A stretch of 26,766 nucleotides of DNA from Brachionus plicatilis (GCA_010279815.1 QEOQ01000508.1:5021841-5048606), one strand, 5' to 3'; positions 1 to 11,321 are shown, counted from the first letter of the stretch. Made by a program: numbers and translations. Notes: generated by a model from the letters alone, not told the origin.

Positions 1-1241
1 TTTAAATAAATTTTGTTTATTTAATTTTGTATTAACAATCTATTTAAAATTAATGATTTAATCAAGTGAAACAACTTTCAACATTTCTTAGAAGCTTTCC
101 AGGAATTACTTATTATTATTGTTATTTGCATATATCCAAAAATTGCAAAAAAAACTTGTATAAGAATTTAATCAAGCTATTTTTAACATTTTTTTTAACT
201 GAAAATTTTTTTTTTAAATTTGACTACAATATAAAATAATCTACAAAATATTTAATTGATGATGATGCAACAAGCTAATGATGCAGGTGATCAAAATGAT
301 TTTTAAATTGGAAAATATATCTTCGTCATCGAGCTTACGGACCAAACTCAATCTTATTAGCTGCTAGGTTTTTTTTTTCAAATAATGACAACGCCAAAAT
401 TTCAAAATTTTCATCAATTATTTTCTTCAAATATTTAACCTTATCTTAGAGAACGCAAAAGTTTATGAATCACCCTAATGTTTCTATATTTATTAATCAT
501 TATGTGTATCATCAATAATTTTTTAAATATATTTTTATAATCAATTTAAAACTTGTCCGTTCAGAATAGAAAAAATAACATTGACGTCCAAAATGGATCA
601 ATTTTGTCCCAATATGAAAGAAAAGAAAAATATTCATTTTAAGATTTTATTTGAAAATGAAAATTTAGATACAATTAAAATTCTTGAAAAATAGGCTGAA
701 CATTGTCAAACTTGTCACCCTTTCCTTGTTCAGGTGAAAAGTCGAATGAATTCATAGAATTATGACTCATTTTTCTATATTTTATTTTATAAAAAGGAGT
801 TATTTAAAAAAAAATAATAGACAAAGATTGAAACCGTTTGCTTCAACAGCCCTATCAATCAATACGTTTTGACAAAAGGATTTATTTAACTAAGGTTTAT
901 TCAAAATTAGATCAGTTTTTCGGTATTTTTTCTTTTTAGAAGAAAGACAATCAATTTTACAATAAAAATCAATAATTTCGATGAATATAGATTTTGTAAC
1001 TTTTTATTTGAGATAAAATAATATCATTTTTGACGGATTAGAGTTAAATTTTGTTTTTAAATATTAATTTTAAGAATTAGTGAAATTTTAAAAATATCCT
1101 TTAGTCATATATTTAAATTCAAGGGCAAAATCTGTCGAAACCAGAACCACTTTTTTATGATTAATTTAAAATTTAAAAAAAATAGAAACTATTAAAAAAT
1201 AAACTCAATTTTAGTTATTTTAATAATTTGAAATGATAATA
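1..1241. other. AT-rich gene-free stretch
   Basis: No reading frame with protein-like composition, splice signals or RNA gene was found. The stretch is dominated by A and T runs. A slightly richer patch at about 240-350 has a few codon-like runs on both strands but is interrupted by stops in every frame. Confidence 0.6.
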
Positions 1242-1702
1242 CCGTAAACTCGGATTTATAGACGCAGCGTCTACTTCGAGAACGATATATAAACGCGACA
1301 CGGTTACTCCGTAGAGGACCATGTTAAAAAAAATCAAAAAAATCAATTTTAAATTTTTCGCGTTTAAGGCACCAAAAAAAATTAAAAAAAAAATTAAATT
1401 TTAAAATTTTAAATTTGCTGCGTGCGCTTATACCAAAATAAATGAAATAAACTTTACCTATTAACGCATTATATTTTTATTTTTATTTTTTTTGCTCGCG
1501 TTTATATTAAAAAATTGCATGCTGTTATAGGGTCAAGTTCCGGCTTTACCATGCATGTAATACCTAATCCTGCCTTAAACGCGAAAAATTTTAAATTGAT
1601 CTTTTTGATTTTTTTTACATGGTCCTCTACGGAGTAACCGTGTCGCGTTTTTATATGATTCTCGAAGTAGATGCTGCGTCTATAAATCCGAGTTTATTCC
1701 GG
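1242..1702. mobile_element. 461-bp MITE with ~130-bp inverted arms and TA flanks
   Basis: Two inverted arms, about 1242-1370 and 1572-1702, match almost base for base apart from a small indel near the tips and scattered substitutions. Each arm runs from a CCG-type tip through a GC-richer block (containing GACGCAGC, ACGGTTACTCCGTAGAGGAC and CGCGTTTAAGGC) to a unique centre of about 200 bp. Both tips are bordered by TA (1240-1241 and 1703-1704), as expected of Tc1/mariner- or pogo-related elements. There is no coding capacity, so it is non-autonomous. The superfamily is inferred only from the TA; the inverted repeat itself is directly visible. Confidence 0.85.
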
Positions 1703-1761
1703 TATATTTTTTTTTTATAAATTAATTTTTAATTTTTAATAGATTCTTGCTGCATTGAAAC

Positions 1762-2244
1762 CAGACTTGTATAAAAGTCACTAGTCACAAGTCAAGTGCA
1801 AGTCAGGACTTGGACTTGTTTCAAAAATTTAAAAATACAAGCCATAAATAATTTAGTATCTTGATTTTTTATAATTTTTTTTATTTTTTATATTGTTTAA
1901 TTTATTTCTAAAATTATTTTTATGCACAAATATATTTTCGTTTTTTATTCATAAATTAACTTAAAAAGAATATAACCATTATGTGAATTTTTTAAAAAAT
2001 CATGTTTCAATTTTTACATTGAAAAAGAAATTTTGACAATTAATTTTTTTTTTCCTGAATAAAAAATTCAAGACTTTTAATTTTTTGATATATTTTAATT
2101 ATATTCTTAAAATAAGTTAAAGTCCTGACTCTAGTATTTTAAATTTTGAAATAAGTTAAGACTTTTAATTTAGAAAAAAAAAATTTTTTCAAGTCCTTTT
2201 TGACTTGTTCAGACTTTTTTTCCTGTCTTTTTTTTACAAGTCTA
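1762..2244. mobile_element. hAT-like MITE, 483 bp, 8-bp target duplication
   Basis: The element starts CAGACTTGTA and ends TACAAGTCTA, which are inverted copies with one mismatch at the tip. It is flanked by an exact 8-bp direct repeat ATTGAAAC at 1754-1761 and 2245-2252. An 8-bp duplication and CAG-type tips are hallmarks of hAT transposons. The first ~80 bp are packed with CAAGTC/GACTTG subterminal repeats. The same organisation and closely similar sequence occur in inverse orientation at the right end of the element at 12338-12628, so both belong to one family. No transposase is encoded. Confidence 0.85.
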
Positions 2245-2500
2245 ATTGAAACCATTTGAAAATTTTAAACTTATTTTTATGCCGCGTTTTTTCCCTGTGG
2301 TAATTAAAAAGATAAAGTCAAAAAAGTTATGAAAAACAGAAAGAAATTTAATTTTGAATTCAAAATTTATTTTTCCTCGTTCTGCGGAATTTTTGAAAAT
2401 TTTAAATTGTATTTAATTATTTGAAACAGACTGAATAACAACCGTTCAACAACAAAATTATAAATCTCTTTTTTTAAATTCATTTTTTAAATAAGAATGT

Positions 2501-2656
2501 TTATCAAAAATTTTTGTTTAAAAAAATTTTAAATTTTATTCATATTATTGATAAGATTTTTAAAATTACATAACTTGAATAAACATTGAACTATCGTTTT
2601 AAAAATGTGACAGCATCTTATCAATACTAAATACGCTACCAAATGTTTTTTTATCA
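2501..2656. promoter_or_regulatory. Cluster of four GATA-type (TTATCA/TGATAA) sites
   Basis: TTATCA occurs at 2501-2506, 2618-2623 and 2651-2656, and TGATAA at 2549-2554, all within 220 bp of the lipocalin start codon. At this base composition well under one would be expected in 156 bp. GATA factors commonly drive gut expression in invertebrates. Function here is inferred from motif density only. Confidence 0.35.
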
Positions 2657-2668
2657 ACATTTATTTAG

Positions 2669-2676
2669 TATAAAAA
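2669..2676 (+). promoter_or_regulatory. TATA-like box of lipocalin copy 1
   Basis: TATAAAAA lies 43 bases before the ATG at 2719, a spacing compatible with a very short 5' UTR. A second TATATAAAA motif at 2700-2708 is probably too close to the ATG. In such AT-rich DNA the motif is weak evidence. Confidence 0.3.
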
Positions 2677-2718
2677 TGATCAAAAATTTAAATTATGAAA
2701 TATATAAAATAGTTAAAA

Positions 2719-3294
2719 ATGCAAGTCCTGATAAGCTCAATCCTTTTAATTGCCTTGGGTCATTCTTATGCTCAATCGATCGGAACATGTCACACGGTCT
2801 CAGTCTTGCCGGATTTTGACCAATCAAGATATCTTGGTAAATGGTTCGAATTGGAACGCTTTCCTTACATTTTCGAAAAAGATTTACAATGTGTCACTGC
2901 TACATATAGTGTTCTGAATGAAACTGCCATCAGGGTCGAAAATTTTGGTTTCAACACTGTCAAACAAAAAGACTCAAATGTCACCGGCTATGCTTATGCT
3001 CCAAACAGCGCTGAACCAAACAAGCTCAAGGTTGTTCTTCCAGTTGTTGTTGATGGAATAACAATTCTTGAAAATACAGGTGACTACATTGTTGTTTCAA
3101 CAGACTAAGATAATTACGCTATGGTTTATTCGTGTACCCAAGTTGTTCCAGGTTTGATCAAATTTGAAATATCTTGGATTTTGTCTAGAACCAAAACTTT
3201 GGATTCTCAAACTGTTCAACAATTAAAAGATCTGGGAAAATCACTAAAAATCGATGTGTCAAAATATGAGTTAATTGATCAAAGTTGTAATTGA
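2719..3294 (+). pseudogene. Apolipoprotein-D-like lipocalin, interrupted by in-frame TAA
   Basis: A secreted lipocalin, a beta-barrel carrier of small hydrophobic ligands. Residues 1-19 form a signal peptide (MQVLISSILLIALGHSYAQ). The lipocalin G-x-W motif is in YLGKWFELERFP (39-50), and cysteines lie at 24 and 58. The frame is broken at 3106-3108 by TAA exactly where both neighbouring paralogues have Tyr in T-D-Y. It then continues without a frameshift through NYAMVYSC and the final Cys to a natural TGA at 3292-3294, giving 191 codons in all. A single base change from a Tyr codon explains the stop. The truncated 129-aa product would lack the last strands, the C-terminal helix and two disulphide cysteines. 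Unlike its paralogues it has no introns, so it may be a retrocopy or have lost them. It converges on the next gene only 76 bp away. A poly(A) signal AATAAA lies at 3307-3312. Sequencing error or readthrough are alternatives. Confidence 0.85.
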
Positions 3295-3370
3295 GTTTTT
3301 TCAGAAAATAAATTTTTTTTAGTATTTTTTAAAATTTTATTCAAATAAAGCTAATTTAATTAATGTTTGT

Positions 3371-4089
3371 TTAATTACTGCAATTTTGTTCGACTCTCTC
3401 AAAATTGTTAACAGCGACCCCATTGTTGGACAAGAAGGTCTTAAGTTCTGCTGTATTTTCTGCTGTCAAATTTTTTGTTCGAGAAAGAAGCCAAGTAGCT
3501 TCGAATTTAATAAATCCAAAATAGACTCTGCATGAATACACTAAAGCATGGTTGCTGTAATCTGTTTTCCATACATGATAATTGCCTTGGTTTGCCAAGT
3601 TAATTCCGAGAAATTGGTTCGGAAATTCAACAATCAGCTTATTAGGTTCAGTCGGATTTGGCACAAAGGCTTCACCCAAAGTTGCGGTTGCTTCATTTGT
3701 ATTTCTTCAATATTTAAATTAAGATCTAATTAACTTCTTTTTTTTTTTCTATTTCTTACACATTTGTTCCCGAGTTTTTTACAGAAATTCTTCCATTGTC
3801 CTTTAAAGCATATTCAGCAGTGACACATTTTAGATTTCGTTCAAAAATGACAGGCTTTCGCTCAATTTCGTACCATTTTCCCACATACTAGTTTATTTTT
3901 AATAATTAATCATAAAATAAATTTGAATAATTCATAATTTTTTTAATTAAAAAATACTCGATTTAAGTCAAAGTCTGGTATTATTGGTGAAGTTGGACAT
4001 TCTCTTCCAAACCAAAAGCCAAAAATGCTTGCATTACTGGAAGATATTAATGCAATTGAAATTATTGAAATTACTGAAAAAATTTTCAT
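3371..4089 (-). CDS. Secreted apolipoprotein-D-like lipocalin (3 exons, 197 aa)
   Basis: Exons in transcript order are 4089-3958, 3887-3760 and 3704-3371, with introns of 70 bp (phase 0) and 55 bp (phase 2), both GT-AG. They join to 594 bp with a TAA stop. The protein begins with a signal peptide (MKIFSVISIISIALISSS). Then come the G-x-W motif in YVGKWYEIER (45-54), the apoD-type segment WKTDYSNHALVYSC ending at Cys 145, and a C-terminal tail ending near Cys 195. Cysteines 31, 65, 145 and 195 match the two-disulphide pattern of apoD-like lipocalins. The start was chosen because it yields the signal peptide and aligns with the paralogue at 4659-5274. A reverse-strand AATAAA lies at 3341-3336, about 30 bp after the stop. 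It probably binds a small lipophilic ligand; which one cannot be told from sequence. Confidence 0.85.
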
Positions 4090-4658
4090 TTTGAATTCAA
4101 ATCTAAAATGGAAAAAAAATCCTTAAATATTGGTAGCTATTTAAAAAGTTCACGTTTATGTTGCATGAGCTAAGGTGGAATGATTGTTAAACACAGTCTA
4201 ATTAATAGGTATTTTGAAGATATTTGATTTTTCATTATTTAATAGTTGCTTAATATAGGTAGATCCCATAAAAAAAATTATTTTTTTAAATTTAATTTTT
4301 TGCTTACTCATTATCCCTAGATAAATAAAAAATACAATAAACAAATATTGTGTAATTCTCATGTCACACATAGTCAGACTTGGACGATGCGAAAATATTT
4401 CGCAAAATTATGAAACAAAAATATTAAGAAATAATTTATTACAAATTTTGAAAATTTAAAAGTTCTTTTTGGTTTATTCAGCTTGAATTCTAAAAATAAA
4501 ATAAAATTTTTTTTTCAGATTTTAATTTTGAAGTCATAATTTTAAGTCTTCTTTGACTAAATAACACATTTTTATTTAAAAATTTTTTTTTGTCTAACTA
4601 AATAAAAAATTTTTTTGAGAAAAAAAAGAATATTTTCAATGGATTGATTTATCTCAAG
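4090..4658. other. Intergenic region between lipocalin copies 2 and 3
   Basis: AT-rich spacer serving as upstream region of the gene ending at 3371 and downstream region of the gene ending at 4659. A reverse-strand TTTAAATAG at about 4137-4145 sits roughly 48 bases before the copy-2 ATG, in the place where copy 3 has a TATAAATAG. No coding sequence is seen. Confidence 0.4.
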
Positions 4659-5274
4659 CTAATTATTGCATCTTTGCTCAATTGGCTTTAATTTATCTGC
4701 ATCAATGCCTTTTTCATTTAAGAAATTTGTTAACTCTTCTTGAACCGATGAGCTTAAACTTTTGGCTCTGGATAAAATTACAACTGCTTGTGATCTGTAA
4801 AGCCAATTCGAAGAACAAGAATAGACCACAGCATATTGAGTGTAATCAGTTTTCCAAATATGGTAATCTCTTTTAAAAAGATCACTTCCTGTATCTTTAA
4901 AAAACTCAGCTTTTAGTAAGTTTGGCTTCGAAAAATCGTTTACTGTAGCTTCGCCATTTATGCTAAAGCTTAAAGTTGTACTTGGAACAAAACCAGTGCT
5001 ATTAAGAGAAATAACATTATTGCTCTTTGTCTGGTAGTCAATAGTGATACAGTCAAAATTGAGTTCCATTGGAATAGGTGCAATGCATGACACTTGATAC
5101 CATTTTCCCATAAACTTAATATTCAACTAGAAACTAATAAAAATTTAAGATGAAAATTACTGAATTCAAGTTAAAGTCCGGAATTACAGGACTATTAATG
5201 CATGATTGGAAAAGTTCAAAACTCTCCGAATACTTTAAAACTGACAAAATTGTCAGAGCTACAGAAATCTTCAT
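4659..5274 (-). CDS. Secreted apolipoprotein-D-like lipocalin (2 exons, 189 aa)
   Basis: Exon 1 is 5274-5161 and exon 2 is 5114-4659, joined across a 46-bp GT-AG intron in phase 0, for 570 bp and 189 aa. I chose the acceptor AAG before TTTATGGGA because it places the intron exactly where copy 2 has its first intron, just before the G-x-W motif (FMGKWYQVSC). A nearer TTTCTAG acceptor would add four residues but leave only 34 bp of intron. Residues 1-19 form a signal peptide. Cysteines at 25, 48 and 60, the WKTDYTQYAVVYSC segment and the terminal RCNN fit the apoD-like lipocalin fold; Cys 48 is an extra cysteine. The second intron of copy 2 is absent. The tandem arrangement with copy 2 indicates local duplication. 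Ligand and tissue are unknown. Confidence 0.85.
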
Positions 5275-5304
5275 TTTAAATATTAAAATTCAAGTTTAAT
5301 TATT

Positions 5305-5313
5305 CTATTTATA
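5305..5313 (-). promoter_or_regulatory. TATA box of lipocalin copy 3
   Basis: On the reverse strand the sequence is TATAAATAG, a very good TATA consensus, 30-39 bases before the ATG at 5274. Spacing implies transcription starting close to the start codon. Confidence 0.45.
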
Positions 5314-5639
5314 CTTGTTATTTAATGCTTATGTCATTAATAAGTTATTTTTTGTCTTTCAACCGTAAAATTTTTTTCCAGAATTTTTAAAATTAAAATT
5401 ACGAAGAAAATTAATTCGGCATTCAATGTAACTATTTTTTTTTCTCAAATGAAAAATAATTTTTTTCTAACAAGTCATTGTTATGTTTATAATTCAAAAA
5501 ATTTTCATTAAAAATATCAAGAAAAATATTCTTCGGTTTGAAAAGTATCAGGAAATTTTTCAAATAAAAAGAAAGATAAATTTGAAAGAAAATTTTTTTT
5601 CAAACTTAAATAATAACAAAACAATAAACTTATTGTTAT
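5314..5639. other. AT-rich spacer upstream of lipocalin copy 3
   Basis: No convincing gene. An open frame of 73 codons on the reverse strand here is Phe/Leu/Ser-rich low complexity and overlaps the transposase relic that follows, so it is not counted. Confidence 0.4.
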
Positions 5640-6150
5640 TATTCTTAATAAATTGATAAGAATTATTGATATATTTTCTCTCAGCGATTTAAAAAATAAA
5701 AAGAGCTTGGGAAAGTGTCTCTTCACTAACAATCCCAAGATGTTTTCGAAAAGCTGGTTTCAATGGTGATTTTTAATTCAGTGATTTAGAAAGCGAAAAT
5801 GAAGAAAACAAAGATATCGCTGAATTATGCAAGTTTGAAAAAAAGTTGGACTTCAAAAAGTATGCTTATGTTTCAATCGATTCAAATTTGAAAGAAAGAG
5901 GTCCTTTATCTGATCTTGAAATTGTCAACTCAATAGCCGATACAGAGGACAATGCTGAAAGTGATTCAGATAAAGAAGAAAAAACTATTTGTTCGAAAGA
6001 TGCAATTGATCGAATTAATAATCTTAAATATTTTTTTTTGTATATAAAGGAAGATTTTTCAAAAATCGTTGATTTTTTATTTAATATTGAAAATTTTGTA
6101 ATTGAAAAATGCAATCAAAAAACATCTTTTTCTGATTTTCAAATAATTTT
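5640..6150 (+). pseudogene. Tigger/pogo-type (CENP-B-like DDE) transposase, C-terminal relic
   Basis: The segment from about 5705 reads AWESVSSLTIPRCFRKAGF, which matches the A-W-x-S-V-...-T-I-x-x-C-F-x-K-A-G-F block ending the DDE domain of Tigger/jerky transposases. It is followed by the acidic linker, the E-I-V-N-S-I segment and a helical C-terminal tail typical of that family, ending around NQKTSFSDF. An in-frame TAA at 5774-5776 breaks it, and a one-base shift just before 5705 separates it from a preceding SLSDLKN-like segment in another frame. Everything upstream (DNA-binding and catalytic domains) is missing. It is a dead fragment; in the autonomous element it would catalyse cut-and-paste transposition into TA. 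Confidence 0.65.
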
Positions 6151-6183
6151 TATTTTTTTAACCATTTCTTTATTTTTTTAAAT

Positions 6184-6302
6184 AAAATATTAAAAATCAA
6201 GCATTTTTTTTTTATCTTTTTAATGGGATTTTGATACAACGAGTTTCGATAAAGTGCAGGAGAATTTTCGCCCGACTTGCTCGTTTTATTCAGGATCGAC
6301 TG
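6184..6302 (+). repeat. Probable right terminal region of the Tigger/pogo relic
   Basis: A GC-richer block follows the transposase tail and ends CTCGTTTTATTCAGGATCGACTG at 6280-6302, immediately before TA (6303-6304). Read on the other strand it begins CAGTCGATCC, a plausible pogo/Tigger terminal repeat next to a TA target. The matching left terminus was not found within the window, consistent with 5' loss. Confidence 0.5.
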
Positions 6303-6481
6303 TATATTGGGGAAAAAATACTAGTTTGAAATTTTCTTCTAAAAAATTTAAAAAAAAATTAAAAAATCTTAAGCTTAATATTTAAAAAAATCCCAGTGAG
6401 AAAGACATAAACTAACTTTCTAGCACTTAAAATGCTTTTAAAAAGTAATAAACTTAACTTTATTGAATTTAAATCATGTAA

Positions 6482-7535
6482 AGCGGGTCAACAGTAGATG
6501 ATGCCCCGTAGCGGTGAATTTCTCGACTTGTACTTAAACATGGAGCACCATTGCGAGGGTATTGACAACGGCTGGAATTTTTTGGTGGTCTTTTTGGATT
6601 TCGCCAAAGCGTTTGACAAAGTGTCTCACGAGTCTCTGTGTAATAAAGTGGCTGCTTACGGTTTCGAAGATCGCATAGTGAAATGGATCAGAAATTTCCT
6701 ATTAGGTCGGAAACAGCGAGTAGCAATAGGACAGTATGTGGCGGACTGGAAGGAAGTCACTAGTGGAGTCCCTCAGGGAAGTGTTCTAGGCCCACTGCTG
6801 TTCGTTATCTACATTAATGACATGCCAGATATAGTGAATCACGTGATCAAGCTTTTCGCGGACGATAGTAAGCTCATTGCAACAATCCGTAATGTTAACG
6901 ACCTGGCACTGCTGCAACGGGACCTTGATGCACTGACTGAGTGGTCAACAACTTGACAGATGCTGTTCAACATCGAAAAATGTAAAGTAATGGAATGCAG
7001 CAGATCCGGCCAATCCAAGTACTCTGACCTCTGCATGAGTGTGACCAGATCAGTACTTAATCAAACTAGTATGCTGCAGTGGTCTGGTCTCCCTACACTG
7101 CCAAGGACAGCAACATTCTTGAGAAAGTTCAAAGACGAGCGACCAAACTCGTTCCAAGAATCCGTAACTTAAGCTACAGCGACCGCCTTTCCATCTTGGG
7201 TTTGCCCACTCTGAGCGAACGCAGGACAAGAGGAGACATGATCCAAATGTTCAAGATAAGAAGCGGCTTAAATAACATAGATTGGGTCAGACCTCCCCCG
7301 CATTGCAGCTCGCTTTCCCAACCAGGACCAGCACAAGGTATTAGAGGGCCTCGACTGTAAACCTCGATGCCTCGACTGTAAACCAGTTCAATAATTGACT
7401 CGATGCATGGAAATATTCCGGTGGACAAATTTAAGGAGATTTCAATGCATCTAGCTACCATAGATGTCTTCCTAGTAAGACGTCTCCGCAAGCATGCTTG
7501 CCGTAGCTTATATTTTATTATTATTATTATTATTA
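6482..7535 (+). pseudogene. Non-LTR retrotransposon reverse transcriptase, 5'-truncated and mutated
   Basis: A CR1/jockey/Rex1-like reverse transcriptase fragment, distinctly richer in GC than its surroundings. Motif A is FLDFAKAFDKVSH, motif B is SGVPQGSVLGPLLFVIYIND and motif C is KLFADDSKL, all in one frame from 6498. The catalytic aspartates are present. A TGA at 6954-6956 replaces the Trp expected before QMLFNIEKCKVM. Soon after 7010 part of the thumb is deleted. A frameshift near 7080 moves the conserved tail (KVQRRATKLVPRIRN, RLSILGLPTL, RGDMIQMFKI) to another frame up to 7360. A 21-bp partial tandem duplication lies at 7349-7384. The fragment ends in a TTA microsatellite, a usual 3' end for this class. 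No endonuclease domain remains, so it is a dead-on-arrival copy. Confidence 0.9.
7515..7535 (+). repeat. (TTA)7 microsatellite, retrotransposon 3' tail
   Basis: Seven perfect TTA units directly after the last GC-rich sequence of the reverse transcriptase relic. CR1-, L2- and jockey-like elements often end in such short repeats, so this most likely marks the insertion's 3' border. Confidence 0.7.
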
Positions 7536-7540
7536 TTCAT

Positions 7541-8086
7541 TATTTTATTTTTATCTATTTGATTTATATTTTTAAATCGGAAGTAGCATCAGTTCGAAAC
7601 AGATAAACAAATATATAAAATTAAACTGTCTAATGTTCGAATCCTTATAGCATTATTTATGTGACAAATTAAAATTATTTAATGTGAGAATTAAAATTAA
7701 TTCTAAATGACTTATTTAAATATTTAAAAAAAAAAATTAAATTTAAAATAAATTTTTTCATCCCCCTTTTTTAATATTAAAATTATATTGTAAAAATGAA
7801 GTAATCAATTAACTTAGAATAGAAAATAATAAACAATTATTTTCAATAAAAATCTAAAATTAAAATTTACTAACTAAAAACCTAAATACGCATTTAAAAT
7901 TAAATGGAAACTCTAGAAAGTTTTAAATTATAAAAGACTAATAAAAAAAATAAAAAGATATGTACTTAATTATGTTTTTTAATAAACAAATTGAATTTAT
8001 TTTGAAACTACTTATTGTTTTTATTATTTAACAATCATACTCTATTTATTAATTAAACCAAATCAAAAATTAAAGGAAAACTTTAG
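7541..8086. other. AT-rich stretch, no gene seen
   Basis: Low-complexity A/T sequence between the retrotransposon relic and the coding-like island at 8087. No RNA gene, inverted repeat or protein-like frame was found. Confidence 0.5.
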
Positions 8087-8204
8087 TTATCCCTCAACTT
8101 CAGAAGCTGAATCAAATGATAAAATTTTGATCAAATTATCTCCAGGTCAAACTACTATTAAATGTGACCGGTGCATGATAAGAGCCGAATCAGATCACCT
8201 TTAA
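8087..8204 (+). other. Coding-like island, possible terminal exon
   Basis: After an acceptor-like AAACTTTAG the frame reads a mixed, non-repetitive peptide including YPSTSEAESNDK, IKLSPGQTTIK and CDRCMIRAESDHL before TAA at 8202-8204. Composition is richer in G and C than the flanks. A C-x-x-C pair is present. The frame remains open upstream to 7995, but the residues there are low complexity. I do not recognise the protein. It could be a last exon, a fragment of a decayed mobile element, or chance. Confidence 0.25.
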
Positions 8205-9158
8205 CTAAAACTGAGAATCCAAACATTTTTACAAATAATTTAACAAAAGTACGCATTTTATTAATTTTCAGTTTTTAGTTATTTAGCAAGGAATAAAAAA
8301 AAATAAAATAAAATTTATTATCTTGAATCTCTTTGAGCTTTCTGATTTTAAATAGGCTTTTTCCTCAGAAATTTATGTCATCAGAATATTTTGAACATAA
8401 CCTTCAAATATTTAAATGTTTAACAATTTTGTTTATATTGACTCAGGTAACATTTTTGAAATTTATCTCATTAATTTAAAATCGATTTATCGGTTAAAAA
8501 TTGATGATTAAAAGTTTTTGCTTTATTGTTTTAGACTGTTCTGTTTTTTGTTAAAATTAAGCTTCCGAAGTTTAGGAATTAAAAAACACAATAATTAAAA
8601 AAAAAAATTGTGAAAAATAAATAAGTATTCTTAGATAGAATACAAGAATAAATCCCAAAAAAATTTAACAAAATGGTCATTAAAATTTGACCCCTCTTAC
8701 TTTTTTATTTGCTACCTTACAATTTCTTCTTCTTTTCTTCTTAATTTTGAAAAAAAAAATCATATTATTTTTATTACTTTTATATTTAGTTATTTCAACA
8801 CTCGCAAAAAGTGTCTAAAATTAGAAAGAATGTATTTTTAATAATTTAGTGGTCCTCTTAATCAAATAAGTGTCATTTTTTTATTAAAAGTGATTTTTTA
8901 TTTTATTTTAAGTTTTAATCTTTGTTTTTATGGATTATTTTGAAAATTGTGTACGTTTATTTAATAATTGTGGTATTCTATTAAAAAGTTGTGTGCATGA
9001 TTTTAATGGGCCTTATATCTTATGATTTTTTGATCTTTCGAAAGGAAAAATTTTAATTAAAGATAAATTTATACAGATTACTAAATGTTCACTTGAATTT
9101 TTAAACTTTTTTCCAATTAGTTCAAACATGACATTGACAAAACAATTAAATTTTTAAA
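8205..9158. other. AT-rich intergenic stretch
   Basis: Long A/T-rich sequence with no supported gene. Short frames are all rich in Phe, Leu, Lys and Asn and lack splice or start context. Confidence 0.5.
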
Positions 9159-9160
9159 TA

Positions 9161-9288
9161 CAGTACAAATTAAAATTAACTTGTATATTTCTTTTACTCA
9201 ACTCTACTTCAACTATTCCAGTGGGGAAAGGAAAAGACGAGGAAGAGTCGAGAAAAAGAAATGTACAAGTTAATTTAAAATTGTACTG
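9161..9288. mobile_element. Short 128-bp inverted-repeat element with TA flanks
   Basis: Arms of about 46 bp run from CAGTACAA at the left to TTGTACTG at the right and match with about five mismatches, meeting near ACTCT / AGAGT. TA borders both sides (9159-9160 and 9289-9290). The unique centre is about 35 bp and GC-richer. CAGT-type tips with a TA duplication point to a pogo/Tc1-mariner-type MITE. It lies about 170 bp beyond the 3' end of the DLD gene. Confidence 0.75.
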
Positions 9289-9459
9289 TAAATAAATTTC
9301 GATTATTTAAGCTAAAATTCTACAACTCAATTTTTGAATATAATAAAATAAAAAATCTAATATATTAAATATTTATTAAAATTTTAAAATTAATTTAAAT
9401 CAAATTTTGACATTTTCTGTTCGAAAACTAAAAAATAAACTTTTACATTCCTTGCCATT

Positions 9460-11321
<1,862 letters not shown>

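Larger units (their letters stand above)
2253..2718. other. Upstream region of the first lipocalin copy
   Basis: AT-rich non-coding DNA between the hAT-like MITE and the lipocalin start. It holds four GATA-type sites and a TATA-like motif, listed separately. No gene is seen. Confidence 0.5.

Noticed and set aside
3091..3108. A mini-intron removing the TAA in lipocalin copy 1 (GT at about 3080, TTGTTTCAACAG before ACTAAG)
   Set aside because: It would be only about 24 bp, far below the smallest intron in this window, and would not remove the stop, which lies after the putative acceptor.
4372..4560. CAGACTTGGAC and AAGTC motifs suggesting another hAT-like MITE copy
   Set aside because: Inverted ends do not align beyond a few bases and no 8-bp duplication is present.
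5517..5738. 73-codon reverse-strand open frame
   Set aside because: Phe/Leu/Ser-rich, antisense to the Tigger relic, with no recognisable domain.
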